Shown one piece after another: positions 62,791 to 64,000 of a DNA stretch of 64,000 nt. The position numbers were made by a program, and so were the translations under genes. The DNA comes from Pseudomonas sp. RC10. GTDB lineage: Bacteria > Pseudomonadota > Gammaproteobacteria > Pseudomonadales > Pseudomonadaceae. Below the pieces are notes generated by a model. The model saw only the letters and a list, made by a program, of their open reading frames with translations. It ran no database searches and was not told the origin of the DNA. Position 1 is the first letter of the stretch, and the number at the start of each line of letters is the position of its first letter. The DNA lies in the NCBI RefSeq assembly GCF_038397775.1, contig NZ_CP151650.1, positions 1,798,001-1,862,000 of the forward strand, written 5' to 3'.

Positions 62791-64000
62791 CTACAGGGTT
62801 TGCGGCGCCAATGGAAGCTCCTCCACGCCCACAAACCCGCCGGTCTGATGCGCCCACAACCGCGCATACAGCCCTTTGCGCGCCAGCAGTTCGGCATGAG
62901 ACCCGTCTTCCACGATCTGCCCATTTTCCAGCACGATGAGCCGGTCCATCTTCGCGATAGTCGAAAGACGGTGGGCGATGGCGATGACAGTCTTGCCTTC
63001 CATCAGCGTTTCCAGGCTTTCCTGAATGGCGGCTTCGACTTCCGAATCCAGCGCGGAGGTCGCTTCGTCCATGATCAAAATCGGCGCATCCTTGAGCAGC
63101 ACTCGGGTGATCGCGATGCGCTGACGTTGACCGCCCGACAGCTTCACGCCGCGTTCCCCCACATGGGCGTCCAGCCCGGTGCGTCCTTCCGCGTCCGACA
63201 GCTGCGGGATGAACCCGTCGGCGCGAGCCTTGCGCATGGCTTCCCACAGTTCGGCGTCGGTGGCATTGGGCTTGCCGTACTGCAAGTTGTCACGAATTGA
63301 GCGGTGCAGCAGCGACGTATCCTGCGTGATCATGCCGACGTGCGAGCGCAGGCTTTCCTGCGTCACATGGGCAATGTCCTGATCGTCGATCGTGATGCGC
63401 CCGCCTTGCACGTCGTACAGCCGCAGCAGCAGGTTCACCAGCGTCGATTTGCCTGCGCCGGACGGGCCGATCAAACCGATTTTTTCTCCCGGTTTGATGT
63501 CCAGGTTCAGCTCCTTGATCACCCCTTTGCCAGGCCCGTACTGGAAATTCAGGTGCTCGAATTTCACCTCGCCACGGCTGATCTGCAGCGTCGGCGCCGC
63601 CGCGCGGTCCGAGACGCCCACCGGCTGGGAAATGCTCTGCAGACCGTCCTGCACCATGCCGATGTTTTCGAAGATGCCGTTGACTACCCACATGATCCAG
63701 CCGGACATGTTGACGATCCGAATCACCAGGCCGGTCGCCAAGGCAATCGCACCCACCGAGATCAGCGATTGCGTCCACAGCCACAGGGCCAAGCCGGTGG
63801 TCCAGACGATCAGGATGCCGTTCAGGGTCGTGATCACCGTGTCCATTTCGGTGATTACGCGACCGGCGAGCTGAGTCTTTTCGGTCTGCTCGCTGATCGC
63901 TTCACGTGCGTACTGATGCTCGGAGTTGGTGTGGGCAAACAGCTTGAGCGTAGTGATGTTGGTGTAGCCGTCGACGATGCGACCCATCAGTTTCGAACGG
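62791..64000 (-). CDS. ABC exporter (MsbA/multidrug type), partial
   Basis: The C-terminal 403 or so residues of a fused membrane-ATPase half-transporter; the start lies beyond the window's right edge, where the frame remains open (RSKLMGRIVDGYTNI). Two or three membrane segments remain, then the ATPase: Walker A GLIGPSGAGKSTLVNLLLRL, Q loop MITQDTSLLHRSIRDNL, signature KLSGGQRQRIAITRVLLK, Walker B ILIMDEATSALDSE. It exports lipids or drugs; the exact substrate cannot be told. Confidence 0.92.
   Translation of the reverse strand, partial: RSKLMGRIVDGYTNITTLKLFAHTNSEHQYAREAISEQTEKTQLAGRVITEMDTVITTLNGILIVWTTGLALWLWTQSLISVGAIALATGLVIRIVNMSGWIMWVVNGIFENIGMVQDGLQSISQPVGVSDRAAAPTLQISRGEVKFEHLNFQYGPGKGVIKELNLDIKPGEKIGLIGPSGAGKSTLVNLLLRLYDVQGGRITIDDQDIAHVTQESLRSHVGMITQDTSLLHRSIRDNLQYGKPNATDAELWEAMRKARADGFIPQLSDAEGRTGLDAHVGERGVKLSGGQRQRIAITRVLLKDAPILIMDEATSALDSEVEAAIQESLETLMEGKTVIAIAHRLSTIAKMDRLIVLENGQIVEDGSHAELLARKGLYARLWAHQTGGFVGVEELPLAPQTL

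Overview
The window looks like a Pseudomonas chromosome from the fluorescens/syringae side of the genus. The evidence is the GC-rich coding, the core gene order (gcvR-bcp facing dapA-bamC-MBL-purC followed by tRNA-Ser; rnd-ycgL; cysK; nadA), 5-oxoprolinase genes pxpABC, lpxO and eptA, and many REP/REPIN palindromes of the GTAGGAGC...CTTGC...GCGA type between gene ends. No insertion sequence, prophage, CRISPR array or rRNA was seen. The right end cuts an ABC exporter gene.

Layout. 1-3.5 kb: a cysteine-free carboxymuconolactone decarboxylase-like protein, an MmyB-type regulator, and an ArsR regulator with a quinone oxidoreductase and a small ABM-domain protein; matching palindromes precede both arsR and the oxidoreductase gene. 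3.5-10.2 kb: a catabolic island with an SsuABC/TauABC-type importer, an allophanate-hydrolase-like amidase, a second amidase and a HutC-type GntR regulator; the substrate is unknown. 10.3-13 kb: REC-PAS-GGDEF diguanylate cyclase and a divergent TetR/O-methyltransferase pair. 13.2-22.6 kb: mainly core genes (nadA, BepA-like protease, TusA-like protein, PerM-like permease, bcp, gcvR, dapA, bamC, purC, tRNA-Ser). 22.6-25.5 kb: an orphan HepT-like gene beside the tRNA, then the carboxynorspermidine synthase/decarboxylase pair.

25.8-34.4 kb is the most distinctive region: a long minus-strand operon for a sugar-type ABC importer (ATPase, two permeases, binding protein), an unrecognised 189-aa protein, an MBL-fold lactonase-like enzyme and an L-gulonate-3-dehydrogenase-like enzyme, with an SDR gene converging on it. 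Its promoter is followed by two palindromes, and three A-rich motifs matching the Hfq/Crc target AAnAAnAA sit just before three of its ribosome binding sites. It reads as a catabolite-repressed pathway for a lactone or sugar acid that is not identified here.

34.4-47.7 kb: NAD-malic enzyme, a HigBA-like toxin-antitoxin pair, eptA coupled to a methyltransferase, rnd-ycgL, a hydroxyacid dehydrogenase, nitroreductase, YcgN, a secreted protein that looks like a metallopeptidase with all three zinc ligands lost, a SPOUT methyltransferase, an HNH nuclease and a spermidine-synthase-like protein. 48-64 kb: cNMP-binding protein, oligopeptidase B, a class II glutamine amidotransferase, pxpABC, MoxR/VWA pair, DUF748 protein, cysK, lpxO, EamA transporter and the partial ABC exporter.

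All assignments come from reading the sequence. No database search was run.
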